Positions 37,026 through 48,572 of a DNA stretch of 64,000 nucleotides are shown in pieces. Both the position numbers and the translations under genes were made by a program. The stretch lies in the NCBI GenBank assembly GCA_033002965.1, contig JAURVB010013889.1:124001-188000 (forward strand). Reading direction: 5' to 3'. Positions within the stretch are counted from its first letter, which is position 1. The number at the start of each line of letters is the position of its first letter. Source of the stretch: Piper betle (taxonomy: Eukaryota; Streptophyta; Magnoliopsida; Piperales; Piperaceae). Below the pieces are notes generated by a model. It worked only from the letters and a program-made list of their open reading frames with translations, was not told where the DNA came from and did not search any database.

Positions 37026-39223
37026 ATGGATGACCACCACCACTTACAACTCCCCTGCCTTGTATATTCTAAAGAAGAAAAGGCGATGGGCAGGTGTTCT
37101 ACGACGTTGTGCACCAAAGATGGGGGAGAAGAACATACGCTGGTTCGACCACAACGTTTGCATGGATGCCAACTCTGGTTGGCTACTTCTACACGACATG
37201 GACACCCACCAGCTATCGATGTTCCACCATTGCACGGGACAACAATTCTCTCTTCCAACGTTCCCGGAGTCGTCTGAGATCAATCCCGAAGATCAATTCA
37301 TCTGCCGCTTCTCCTCCTCTCCTCCTGATTGCCATGTTATAGCCATCCCCAGAATGGATAAATTCTTTTACCATTGCCGGCGAGGCCAAACAGAGTGGAC
37401 CAAACATGAATTCTATCTTCCGGCGCCTCTGGATCCTACTGGCTTTCAGGTGGTTTTTGATGTCGCTGTTTGTGATGGGAAGATTTATGCAATGGTTGCT
37501 AGTTATCTTCTAGCTATCGATTTTCGGTGGAATAATGATACTCCGAATGTGAGTTTCATTGAAACTGGGGGAACTTGGGGATTTGATCTACCGACACCCT
37601 GTCCTGGAGGTCACTTCTCACTTTATCTTTTGGAATCAGAAGGAGAACTCTACGAAGTTTGTGTGTTCTACAACTATCATAATGCTGGAACGAGAACCCA
37701 CACGGTGTCCGTTTCTAGGATGAATTTCTCTAGATTGATGTGGGAAGTTGTAACAAGTATAGGAGACAAAGTGTTTCTGTTGGGATCACATTACTCTATT
37801 TCTTTACCTTCTGCCCCTACTAAAGGGGGCATGATTTATTTTACCAGGGAAGGTTGCATTCACTCTTTCAATCTGCGTTTCCAAAGCCTCACCACCTACT
37901 TCCATTGTCAAGCTGAGATTGATGATGCCACCACTCCTTCTTTGGTAAATAACTCTCTCTGCATTAATCTTTCAATCTTATGTAATGTAACTAATTATAT
38001 TTGCTAGCTCAGAAGAATTATAATTTTGAATTCTGTGTATTATGCACGAACATATAATATTTTATACCCAGATTTAATTTCTATTTAGTACATTAATTCT
38101 GGTCTTTTAAAAATATTCAGTTACTCTTGGAAGAACATCAATACGAGGAAGTCGGAAGTGGTGATTGTAAGGAGACCAGTAGGCAAAGGCGAACAACCCA
38201 ATCAATGATAAAGCAGCTTATTCATCCCATATATATATCAGCTTGTCCAGCTAGAGATGTACATGCAAGGAAAGGAAGGGTTGTAACCTGGTGTCCAAGA
38301 ACTCCATGGCTGGTATTGAGACATTGGTATGGTTCCACATTGAAATTCTTTGACCCCTCCTCAATAGCTTCCTTTGCGCTTGACATCCCAGAATTATCAA
38401 ACAAACAACTTCATCATTCGAGGGATGGTTGGTTGCTTGCATCGGGTCCCTCTTCATGGTTCTTCTTCAATCCTTTCACCAAAGACAAAATCGATCTTCC
38501 TGTAAAAATATCGTCCATAGTTCACAGAGTTGCAATATCATCCTCACCTGCTTCTCCAGACTGTCTCCTTTTCGCCATCTCTCCATTCACTGAAACACAA
38601 GGTATAATTAATCTATTCCGTTTCACTGACAATGCTTTCGTTTCCTTAAAGTACACAAGCGATCTTCCTCTTGAGCTGTCACATTCATGTCCTGCTTACC
38701 ACAACGGCTTATTCTATTGTTTGGGGGAAAATGGAAACTTGGGTGTTTATGACCCCATCGCAAATTCATGGACAGTGAAGGACCGAACATGGGTACCTTT
38801 CGATACGTCTACTGTCAGTCGTTCTTTTCTAATTGAATCAGACTCCGAATTGTTCTCAGTGTTTATGGATGAATATGATGACCCTATTGGAGTTTATTGT
38901 TTGGATTCACGTAATGAGAGGTGGACAGAAGTGAAACATTTGAAGGGCAAGACCATATTTGTTGGGAAAGAAGCTTCTTTCATAGTTCCTGCTGCAAAAA
39001 GAGGATGGATAACAAGATCTATCTGCCAGTTTTCGATGCAGAGTATTGTCATAAACTAAGAGCTCATGAAATAGGAGCGAATAATAGTTCTCATATTTAT
39101 CCTTTCACGACCATTGAATTCATGAGCATATGGATTGAACCTAAAGGTGTGACGTTTGAACTGGATCAAGCAACAGGTAGATGTGGAATAACAAGACATC
39201 CCATCATTCGTCTTCATACTTAA
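37026..39223 (+). CDS. Double-DUF295 protein, copy 2 (near-intact, three single-base breaks)
   Basis: Best copy of a three-copy array. Exon 1 37026-37944 and exon 2 38121-39223 with a GT-AG intron in phase 0. Each exon encodes one DUF295-type half: first half CMDANSGWLLL, HQLSMFHHCTGQQFSLP, HVIAIPRMDKFFYHCRRGQT, SRMNFSRLMWEVVTSIGDKV, GGMIYFTREGCIHSFNL; second half CPRTPWLVL, GSTLKFFDPSS, HHSRDGWLLAS, WFFFNPFTKDKIDLP, YHNGLFYCLGENGNLGVYDP, FELDQATGRCGI. The start MDDHHHLQLPCLVY is shared with copy 3. Frame changes of exactly -1 occur near 37074-37082 (A run), at GGGGG 37122-37126 and at AAAAA 38996-39000; no nonsense substitution is seen. It could be a live gene with assembly errors or a young pseudogene. 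No F-box is visible. Function unknown. Confidence 0.65.
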
Positions 39224-40103
39224 ATTGATATATGATAACGTCATGGGGTAGAATGCATTTGTAGAGGTGTTGGGGCATGATGGTATTGTTGCAACTGTGA
39301 AGAACTACTGTTCATAAGATGTTCAAATTTTCTCATGCATGTTATAGCAATTTTTGACAACTTCAATATATAGATATATCAACCAAATTGAAGCACTCAA
39401 TCATAGATTGCCCTGTCTACGCCTCGAGCTATAAACCAACTAAATATATCCATTGAAGGGTTGGGGAATGACACACTCAGCGACGCCGCAGCTGGGGCTA
39501 ATCACTTGGAGGGTGGGGGAATTGACACACTCGAGACACCCAATTAAGAGATAGCAATTGATAACCAAATTGACTAAATCAAACTGAACTAATTAGTTTG
39601 GTTTGGTTTTAGCTAAAGTCCAACCAAACTAATCGAAATAATAAATGATGCTCTCAATCATTGAGTGTTCACCCTTTAATAATATTTCAAATTATTGTTA
39701 AATTTTATACATGATATAATAAATTAGCACACACTTGGAGGTTAATTACAAACTTATTATGAAAAATTATATGAATAAGTTGCTACCTTGAGATGTTATA
39801 TAATACATGTATAATTAAATAATATATCAAGCCTCCACCTCTTCTATATACATAGACAAAATATATTGTACCAAAATGACATGATTTTATAAACTTTTAT
39901 TATATACTATGATCACTAGAAGTGTATATATATAGGTATGGTTAAAAGAAAGAAGTAAAGTAGAGGAAGCGATGAAGTTGAGATCTTTTTTTATTTGTTA
40001 GTTTATTTGGTTGGACTTTTTGTGTAAAAACCATCAGAACCAACTAAATTTAGTTCAGCTGGCTTTTGGTTTGGTTTCAACTAAACTACAACCAAACCGA
40101 AAT
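39224..40103. other. Spacer after DUF295 copy 2
   Basis: AT-rich. TTAGTTTGGTTTGG and complementary CCAAACTAATC units near 39590-39640, and again near 40060-40100, hint at a small inverted-repeat element whose limits I could not set. No gene. Confidence 0.35.
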
Positions 40104-40600
40104 TGTTGGAATTGTGTTTTTAAGAACCAGCACCGTGGCGCCCCGCAACTGTGTGTGTTTTTGGCCTAGAGCCTGGGCGCCATAAGTGACTGATTTTTTG
40201 AGCGCTAGCGCAAATGGGTCATGCCTATTCATGAAAGGTTGTGTTTTTCGTGATTTTTCTATATAAACTAAACTTTCCCGAGAAAAAGAATAGTTTTGTC
40301 GAACCTTTAGATTCTCCTTCTTCCCCTCCATGTTTTCAGTGATTTTTATTAAGTTCTTAGAAGAAAAACTTAATTTTTAAACAGTGTTTTAATTTGATCC
40401 TGCAGTCTAACAAGAGATTGAAGACTTTCCACATTGTTGCACTCTCAAAGGAGAAGAATTCATGGTCTCTTTGATGCGAGTTACCAGAGAATGCACTAAT
40501 ATAGAGGGCAACAATCTTGTATTGAAGAATGCAAATGATTTTTTGTCTTCTTCAATCAGAGGTGCAAATTCTAACCTCTAATATGCTAAATTTTCCAACA
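40104..40600. mobile_element. Candidate solo LTR, 497 bp
   Basis: Starts TGTTGGAA and ends TTCCAACA, an 8 bp inverted repeat with TG...CA ends typical of Copia-type LTRs. A CTATATAAAC TATA-like site lies near 40260, as in an LTR promoter. The 5-base flanks (GAAAT and ACGCC) do not match, so target duplication is not confirmed. Confidence 0.5.
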
Positions 40601-41728
40601 ACGCCGAACCAAACTTGGTTCAAAACATGGACATGGATCAGAGCTATCACATTTGATAATATAACAGATTATAAACTCTCTTGATGTGGTTTGTTATTGA
40701 CATCACTTACAATGCCATTGTTTATACGTAAAGTTTAATTTATTCTTATTCTTATTCTTATATAAATTATATTATAATAAGGTTTTTTTCCTAGTGTGCA
40801 CTATTATATAGCACCAAATAGGAGTACATAACTTGAGTCATAGTTTAAAAACTTAAAACTTAGACTCGACTCAGCGTGCCATGCAGTGGAGTTGACTTAG
40901 AGTCATTTATATTAAAATTTTAATTATACAACTAAAAAATATATGAAATTAATACATATTGATCTTTTGATATTTAAAATTAATAAATATAATATTTTTT
41001 ATTCTAAAAGATAAATAAATATGTTTTGATAACTTTTGTTGCATGATTGGGTAAGTCGATTGCTAAATTAGTCAGTATAAAGTCATCCATGAAGTTGACT
41101 CAGCGAGCCATGAAGTTGAGTCGACTAAATGAGCTTTTAAAGTTAAAAAGGAGTTTTAAAAATACGGCTTGAGTTGATTCATTTTATTTAATGGGAGCAA
41201 ACTAAGTGTTACGAGTCATTAAAGTTTGTTATAAGGTATATTTGATATATCTATTTAGTAATAAAGACGTGAGTCATTAAAATACATCGAGATGTAGTGA
41301 TTTGATAATATCTATTTAATTTTATTGGGATTTGATGACATCTATTTAATTTTAACAAAAATGTTTGCTTTTATAGGAAGATGATAATTATATGAAAATA
41401 TGTGAATAATTAAAAAATAAATTAAATTTAAGTTTAAAATAAGTAAAATTTTTAATTAAGTAGGTATTGATGAGTAAAATATTTTAATTTGAGTAAAATT
41501 TTCATTTACAAATAGAATTTCTCTATTTTAAGATTTATATTGTGGATAGAATTACATTCTAATGAGGTTTTTATTGCAACATGTATAAACAATTAGATAA
41601 ATGAGTAAATAAATAAATAAAAATATTCAATTAAATATGTATTATTAACTAGTAAAGTTATAGAAGAATTAAAATAAGAATATAAGTGTATCCATTTAGG
41701 CTTAATCCAAATAGCCGTAAAACCCTTA

Positions 41729-41759
<31 letters not shown>

Positions 41760-41871
41760 TATGTACATATCACACATATACTATGTATTGTTTATTATGG
41801 TCATTACTAGAAAGTTAAAAAATTTACTTCATACTACAAGGTGCATCGAAACACAAACTTGTTGTAGTTCA
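40601..41871. other. AT-rich spacer before DUF295 copy 3
   Basis: No gene. The last 550 bases align with sequence 5' of copy 2 (36300-36990). A TA tract lies near 41732-41760. Confidence 0.45.
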
Positions 41872-42351
41872 TAGGGGTGCTAATTGAGCGAGCGAGCCGA
41901 GCTCAACATATGTTCGAACTCGACTCGAATAGTTCGAAACTCGTTCGAACTCGACTCGAGATCGAACGAGTTTTGGACATCCATGCTCAAGTTCGATTCG
42001 AATATCTTTTATGTGTTTGAACCCACAACCTTGAAGTCATCAAGGTGAATACTTACCATCTCAACTATCTTGCTTCTTTGTTATTATATTATATATATAT
42101 ATAATATAAAGACTATATTATTATATTATTTTATCGAGTCGAGTTCGAGTCGAACTACGAGTCGAGTTCGAGTCGAGTTCGAATTACGACCGAGTCGAGT
42201 CGAGTCGAACACAACATTGCTCAAGCTCGGCTCGTAAGATTCGAGTTCGAGTCGAGTTCGAGTCGAGTATTTAAATGTCGAGTTTCGAGTCGAGTTAAGC
42301 TGAGCCGAACGCTAAATGCTCACGAGCTGGCTCGCTCAATTAGCAATCCTA
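41872..42351. mobile_element. hAT-type MITE, short copy (480 bp)
   Basis: Perfect 8 bp target duplication GTAGTTCA at 41864-41871 and 42352-42359. Terminal inverted repeats TAGGGGTGCTAATTGAGCGA and TAGGATTGCTAATTGAGCGA (complement). Subterminal arms are full of CGAGTCGAGTTCGAG units. The matching site upstream of DUF295 copy 2 is empty, which confirms insertion after the genes duplicated. It lies 44 bases before the copy 3 ATG. No transposase. Confidence 0.92.
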
Positions 42352-42395
42352 GTAGTTCATACTCCATCGAAGAAGTAAGATTGGGTTTTGGGCCC

Positions 42396-45300
42396 ATGGA
42401 CGACCACCACCCCTCGCAACTTCCCTACCTTGTTTATTATAAAGAAGGCGGCGATGGGCAGGTGTTCTATGACGTTGTGCACCAAAGATGGGGGAGAAGA
42501 ACGTACCATGGTTCGACCACAGCCTTTGCATGGATGCCAACTCTGGTTGGCTGCTGCTACACCGCATGGATACCCACCAGCTATCAATGTTCCACCATTG
42601 CACCGGACAACAATTCTCTCTTCCTATGTTCCTGGAGTCGTTTGAGATCGAGCCTGACGATCAATTCATCTGCCGCTTTTCCTCCTCTCCCCCTGATTGC
42701 CATGTTATAGCCATCCCCAGAATGGAGAAATTCTTTTACCATTGCCGGCGAGGGCAAACAGAGTGAACCAAACATGAGTTCTATCTTCCGGCGCCTCCGA
42801 ATCCTAATGGCTTTCAGGTGGTTTTTGATGTCCCTGTTTATGATAGGAAGATTTACGCAACAGTTGCTAGTTATTTTCTAGCTATAGATTTTTGGTGGAA
42901 TAATGATACTCCGAATATGAGTTTGATAACTCTGTAAAAGAGTTATTATTCTTTGTATTTTATATTGAGTTTTGTTATGTTTTGAGTGATTTTTATTTCA
43001 ATTTTATTAGTTTAAAAATTTATTAGATATTATTAAAAATGAGAGAAATTATTATAATTTTGGTGTAAAAATTGTTCATTAATATTATTCTAACCGGATA
43101 TAATAGTTAAAAGACGATTCAGAATCAATTCGAAGTAAAATTAGACCAACAAGTGTGACCTGGAATTTGTAACCGAGCATAGAATGCTTGTGTGCTGAGA
43201 GTCAGAGCGCTCGAGTGCCTGGATTTTGAGCGCTCAAGTATTGGCGGCAAAAAAAATGACTGGAGATCTTAGTGGACCCCACTTAAAATATTTGGATGGA
43301 TCCTTTACAAACTTGATTAGGGTTTTAAAGAAGAAAAAAGGGAACAACACTGGATGGCTAAGCTACGACACGAAAGACGAGAAGGAACGACGAAAAAGTT
43401 GGATCAGAAGAAGACGTTTTCTCCAAAAGAGTTCTTCTTTATTTTGATTTAGTTTTCTTTGTAATTAAATGATGTCTTTCTTATCACATATGAATTTCTT
43501 GAGTTTAATTAAATATTTTATGGAATAAATTCTTTTCTAAGATTTTCAATGACACCTAGTGCATGGATTAATAAAGATTGTTAATTTTTATCTATTTTAT
43601 TGTGATGTTTGATCATTTGTTTTATTTTGTTCAATAATGTTATCATTAAACTGACCACTTATTATTAGATCTAGAGATTTGATCTTGTCTAGAGATAGAA
43701 AGATTAAGTTTGTCATTTAATAAAATAATCTTTGTACATCTTTTTAGGTGATTCACATGTGCGATGGAGATATACTAATATCTCTTGGGTAACTGTTAAG
43801 AGTAGAACTTAAAGTATCATTTTGCATACACAATTTCATAGAAATATAGGAGTTGAGTGCGAGTGATAAGTTTATGGTGAATTAAGAGATGCCATAAATA
43901 ATTAATTTTCGTAATTAATGATCTAAATGTGTGATTTATAGGTAGAAGTTATAATTTTAATCATATAGAACATTGGGTGAAATTGAAAATCCTAAGTTTA
44001 TTGTCTTGAGGTTAATATTTGATTTAAATATTATATTTTAAATTAGTTTAGCCTTAATTCATAATTTAATTACTCTTTAAATCATTTCTATTTAAGTATA
44101 ATTAATTAAATTAGTTTTAGTAAATTAAAACTTATAGTAATAATTCATCGTGAGACGATACTTTTTTATCATTTTTATTGCATTGAAACTTTGGGGACCG
44201 TGGGGACGTGATCTATCACCGCATCTCACTTAATCTGTTGGAATCGGACAGAGAACCCTACAAAGTTTACGTGTTCTACGGCTACTATATGAATGCTGAA
44301 TCGAGAACTTGAACGGTGTCTATTTCTAGGATGAATTTCAATAGCCGGATATGGGAAGTTGTGACAAGTAGAGGAGACAAAGTTTTTCTGCTGGGAGCAC
44401 ATTATTCTACTTGTTTACCTTCTACTAAAAGGCGGCATGATTCATTTTAGCAGTGAAGGTCGTATTCACTCTTTCAATTTGCATTGCCGAAGCCTCACCA
44501 CCTACTTCTATTGTCAAGATCATATTGATGGTGTCGCCCCTCCTCGGTAAATAACTTTCTCTACAATATTCTTTCAACCTAATGTAATTAATTACATTGC
44601 TAAATTAGAAACACGAAAGCTATAAATCCTGCGTATTATGCACACACAACATATATATTGTTAATATGCCCATTCCAAATTTCTATTTTGTACATTGATG
44701 CCGATCTAAAAGGCTTCTCTTTTAAAAATATTCAGTTACTATTGGAAGAACATCAATACGAGGAAGCCGTAAGTGGTGATCAGAAGGTGACCAGTTGCCA
44801 ATGTCGAACAACCCAATCAATGGAAGAGCTTAATCATCCCAAGTATATATCAGCTTGCCCCGCTAGAAATCTACTTGCAAGTAAAGGTGGGGTTGTATCT
44901 GGTCTCCAAAAACTCCCTGGCTGGTGTCGAGAGTCGAGACATGGGTATGGCTCCACATTGAAATTCTTTGACCCCTGCTCAAGCACTACCTACGCGCTTG
45001 ACATCCCAGAACTATCGGATAAAGTACTTCGTCATTCGACAGATGGTTGGTTGCTTGCATCATGTTTCTCTTCATGGTTCTTCTTCAATCCTTTCACCAG
45101 AGAGGAAATTGATCTTCCTCCAATAAAAACATCCAACATTGAAAGAATTGCATTATCATCCTCACCTGCTTCTCCGGGCTGTCTCCTTTTCGTCATCTAT
45201 CCATACACTGAAAGAGACGGCGCAATTTATTTATTTCGTTTTATTGACAATTCTTTCATTTCTTTAAAGTACACAAGCAACCTTCCTTTTGATATGTCCT

Positions 45301-45860
45301 CTTCATGTCCGGTTTACCACAACGGCTTATTCTATTGTTTGGGGGTAAATGGAAACTTGGGTGTTTATCCATTGCAAATTCGTGGACAGTGAAGGACCAA
45401 ACATGGGTCAGTATTGATACATCTAATGTCAGTCGTTCTCTTCTAATTGAATCAGACTCCAAGTTGTTCTCAGTGTTCATGGATCAATATGATGACCCTA
45501 TTGGAGTCTATTGTTTGGATTCAGCTAATGAGACAGAAGTGAAACATTTGAAGGACAAGATCATATTTGTGGGGAAAGAAGCTTCTTTCATAGTTCCTTC
45601 TGCTGACAAGAGGATGGCTAATAAGATCTATTTGCCAGCTTTCCACGGAGTGTATGATTATGAACTAAGAAGCTCGTGAAGCAGGAGTGAATTATAGTTC
45701 TGACATTGATCCTTTCACGACCATGAATACATGAGCATATGGATTGAACCTAAAGGTGTGAAGTTTGAACTGGATCAAGCAACATGTAGAGGTAGAATAA
45801 CAACTCATCCCGTGATTCGTCTTCTTACTAAAATTGATAACAAAGTCATGGGGTAGAATG
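42396..45860 (+). pseudogene. Double-DUF295 gene, copy 3 (interrupted by insertion)
   Basis: Exon 1 starts MDDHHPSQLPYLVYYKEGGD at 42396; the frame drops by one at GGGGG 42490-42494, the same place as in copy 2. A TGG-to-TGA nonsense lies near 42764. At 42924 the gene is split by an insertion and resumes at about 44181 (CATTGAAAC, as in copy 2). The remainder of exon 1 has another stop after NAESRT near 44310. Exon 2 begins at 44736 after an AG acceptor (LLLEEHQYEEAVSGD) and stays open until about 45365, where four bases present in copy 2 are missing (GLFYCLGVNGNLGVY then frame change). The tail runs to about 45855. Clearly dead. Confidence 0.8.
42924..44171. mobile_element. Insertion in DUF295 copy 3, probable LTR-derived (about 1.25 kb)
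   Basis: Comparison with copy 2 shows about 1.25 kb of foreign sequence between GAGTT and CATTGAAAC. It starts TGATAACTCTGTAAAAGAG and has a candidate end TTATCA at 44166-44171, giving inverted TGATAA/TTATCA ends as in many LTRs. A GAGCGCTCGAG / GAGCGCTCAAG motif lies near 43207-43239. No protein domain is present. Target duplication is not clear, and nine bases after 44171 are also absent from copy 2. Confidence 0.6.
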
Positions 45861-46707
45861 CATTTCTAGAGGTGTTTGGGCATGATGGTATTGTAACTGT
45901 GAAGAACTATTCATAAGATGTTCAAATATTAACATGTAGTGTCTTCCAGCAAAATTTTGTTTCATATGAATTTCTCCGAGTACCTCTCCACGTCAATCAT
46001 TCAATATGCTTTCTGAATCTCAACAACTCTTTCGGAACAAGCCCCAACTATTATGTGAAATTCTACAAAAATATGTCTTATGTAGTGAATGTATGCCCCC
46101 CTTAACTGCACTTCAAAAATGTGATGGCTTAATGGGCAGTCCCCTTTGGCCTTCCAAAATTATTTTTCATGAGCAACATAATAGAAGAAAGATACAAATA
46201 CCATATAAGAATTTCTACTCTACAATATTATCAAAAAATATATGCTTGAACATTTCTTTTTTCACCCATTCTGACTTCATCATCTACGGCAAAGGCGATA
46301 GCATGCAAAGTCTCTAAACGTTCATCCAGGAAATCTATTAACATGTAAATTAACAAGTTATCGAAAGAAAATTGACAATGTCTCAGAAGATAGATAGCTT
46401 AATGGGAAGTCCTCTCGGCCTCTTGAAGCGCTGGCTTGCTGCTTTCAACACCTTTCCCCATCCCTTCACATACAATCCAAATAAAATCTTCTTAAACAAT
46501 ATCATCAGAAAACCCAAAAAAGCATTCTTTCTGACTCTCACAAAGACAGGTGAAGTATTCACAACTTCAATATATTAGCATCAAGTAATTCACACTCCAT
46601 TATAGATTGCTCTGTCTAAATCTCTTTCAACAAAGCTATGAATCAATTAAATATGCCCATTAATGCTATGTTTGGTGTAAGAGAAACGAAAATCGCTCCG
46701 AGCTCAC
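45861..46707. other. Spacer between DUF295 copy 3 and conserved minus-strand gene
   Basis: Should contain further exons of the gene whose first exon is at 46708-47007, but I could not recognise them. Open stretches at 46006-46317 (+) have no domain. Confidence 0.35.
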
Positions 46708-47007
46708 CTTCATCGTTGTCGATTTGAGCCGACGGCTATGTGAAGAAGTTGAGCAGTTCACTCCACTCATCTGACCCAATTCCAACAACAACCTCTCCAC
46801 TGGCGATAACGCCGCTATCCTCCTCCTCTTCCTGGGCGGTGAAGCATCGGAGAAGAAAGAGGCCTGCCGGCGGGGGACAAGAGGAGACCAGATTCCACTC
46901 CGGGAGTAGTCGAAACCGAAGGCGGATGCGTCCGGGAATTTGCAGAGCAGCTCCCTGGACATGGACGGCTCCAGGTACTCCACAGTTATGACGCGCTCCG
47001 CTTCCAT
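46708..47007 (-). CDS. Conserved plant protein of unknown function, first exon (partial)
   Basis: A 100-codon exon starting MEAERVITVEYLEPSMSREL and continuing LCKFPDASAFGFDYSRSGIW then SPLVPRR, a pattern I recognise from uncharacterised plant proteins (MSRELLxKFPDxSAFxFDYxQSxIWSPL). A basic PPRKRRR patch and LSPVERLLLELG follow. The exon ends ATGAAG before a GTGAGC splice donor (46702-46707 on the plus strand), so the gene continues at lower coordinates, but the next exon was not identified. The exon end is duplicated as a relic at 34120-34270. Role unknown; possibly nuclear from the basic patch, which is inference. Confidence 0.65.
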
Positions 47008-47569
47008 CTCCGATTGTTAGCTCCGGCGTCTGTAACCAAAGAAGCTGATAGAGTTTGAGGAGGAGAAGAGATGTTGGAGCTTCAGAGGTCTGGGTTCGGC
47101 GGAGGAAGAGCAATAGAGCCGTTGAGATGACCGTTGATAGTCGGCTGGCCCAGACCCGACAGTTCGTGTTTGCTGGCCAGCCGTTTGGATCATACTTTGC
47201 CGTGGGCAGTCCGTTGGACGCCAATTTACCTTTTTTATATATATATATTCTTTTCCAAGATAGAAAAGATAATAGTAAAATTTATATTGAAATGATGGAA
47301 GACTTTGAAATATATTGAAAAGTGTTTGAATTACAAATAATGACGACCACAAATTGTTAGCAAATAGTAATATTCACCTATTATAATGTTATATCGTACT
47401 AATTTTACTAGAAAAATATGCATACTAATTCAGGGGAAATTCCCTAAGTTCTTTCTTTTTATTTTAATTTTTTACTGAACTCATATAATAGTGTTGAACC
47501 CAATTGTAATCATGGAGATATTTCTCCAAGAGTATATTTGCGGATTAGTATACCAACCGACGTTATTGG

Positions 47570-47605
<36 letters not shown>
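47008..47605. other. 5' flank of the conserved gene, running into a TA-rich tract
   Basis: No gene supported. TA-rich sequence at about 47570-47605 borders hairpin element 3. Confidence 0.4.
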
Positions 47606-48060
47606 GGAAGGGAGGCTGTACTGCAACACAGCCAAGATGGCTGTGCTGCAGTGTTTCAGCCGTTGGACTGAAACATGCCCCCCACTTCCCCCTTCTCAAA
47701 AAAAAAAAAAAGCTTGGCGTCGCCGCCACCCCAGCTAACGCGATGCCACCGCCTGCCGTCGCCCGTCGCAGCCGTCGCCGGGGGGCGGCAACGTAACCGC
47801 TGGGTGACGGGGCGGCGGATCTAGCTGCCGCCGCCGTCTTCCCCTGCCGGCCCGCCGCCCCGCCGTCGTGCGACACCACCGCACCCGGTCCCCCACGCCA
47901 CGCGACCACCCCGTCCCCCGCCCTGCCACCCCGCGCCCCCGCGTCCCCGTCGCCGCCGCCCCTCTTTTTTATTCTTGGCCGTTGGATGCTAATCCAACGG
48001 CTAAGATTATACTCCAGTACAGCCAAGATGGCTGTGCTGGAGGACAACAACTTTTTTTCC
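47606..48060. mobile_element. TA-microsatellite hairpin element 3, GC-rich core
   Basis: Lies between TA tracts (about 47570-47605 and 48061-48075). Ends are GGAAGGGAGGCTGTACTG and GGAAAAAAAGTTGTTG (complement). Left hairpin CACAGCCA/TGGCTGTG followed by a partial CAGCCGTTGGA arm; right hairpins GCCGTTGGAT/ATCCAACGGC and CAGCCA/TGGCTG within CTCCAGTACAGCCAAGATGG. The core carries GCGTCGCCGCCACC as in element 1, of which it looks like a shorter relative. Confidence 0.72.
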
Positions 48061-48572
48061 ATATATATATATATACGCGCGTGCGCCCGTGGGCACATTA
48101 TCCAAAATCAATGAACATGATTATACTTGACAAATTAATAATGTTCGATCTTAAGGATTTGAATTAGTTATCCTTGAAAGGCGATCAAATTAATAGTAAC
48201 TTCTATAACATAACTACTCTTTAATCTTTAAGATTCATCAATTTCATCCTTGATTAGATATAGCCTACTAATTCCGTCCATGTGAATTCTAGAACCTAAA
48301 AGGAGAAGCCCAGATTAAAAAAAAAAAGCTAATGAAAGGGCAAAAATTAAAAAAAATAACATAAACATCAAATTATAAACAATTGCTGATACATTATCTT
48401 AAACAGATAACATGATTGATTAAATGGAAATGGAAGTTCCAAAAGCAACAAGCAAAACCAAACGTAACAATTAACACGTATTACTACGTACACCATCATA
48501 CTTCTTTATTTCAACAAGAGCTAGCTAGATAAGTTGTTGTAGCGCATTTTCTGCATGCTTTACATTGCCCAC
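48061..48572. other. 3' flank of the proline-rich protein gene
   Basis: AT-rich. No gene seen. Confidence 0.4.

Noticed and set aside
46006..46317. 103-codon plus-strand open frame
   Set aside because: No domain, AT-rich, opposite to the conserved minus-strand gene; likely chance.
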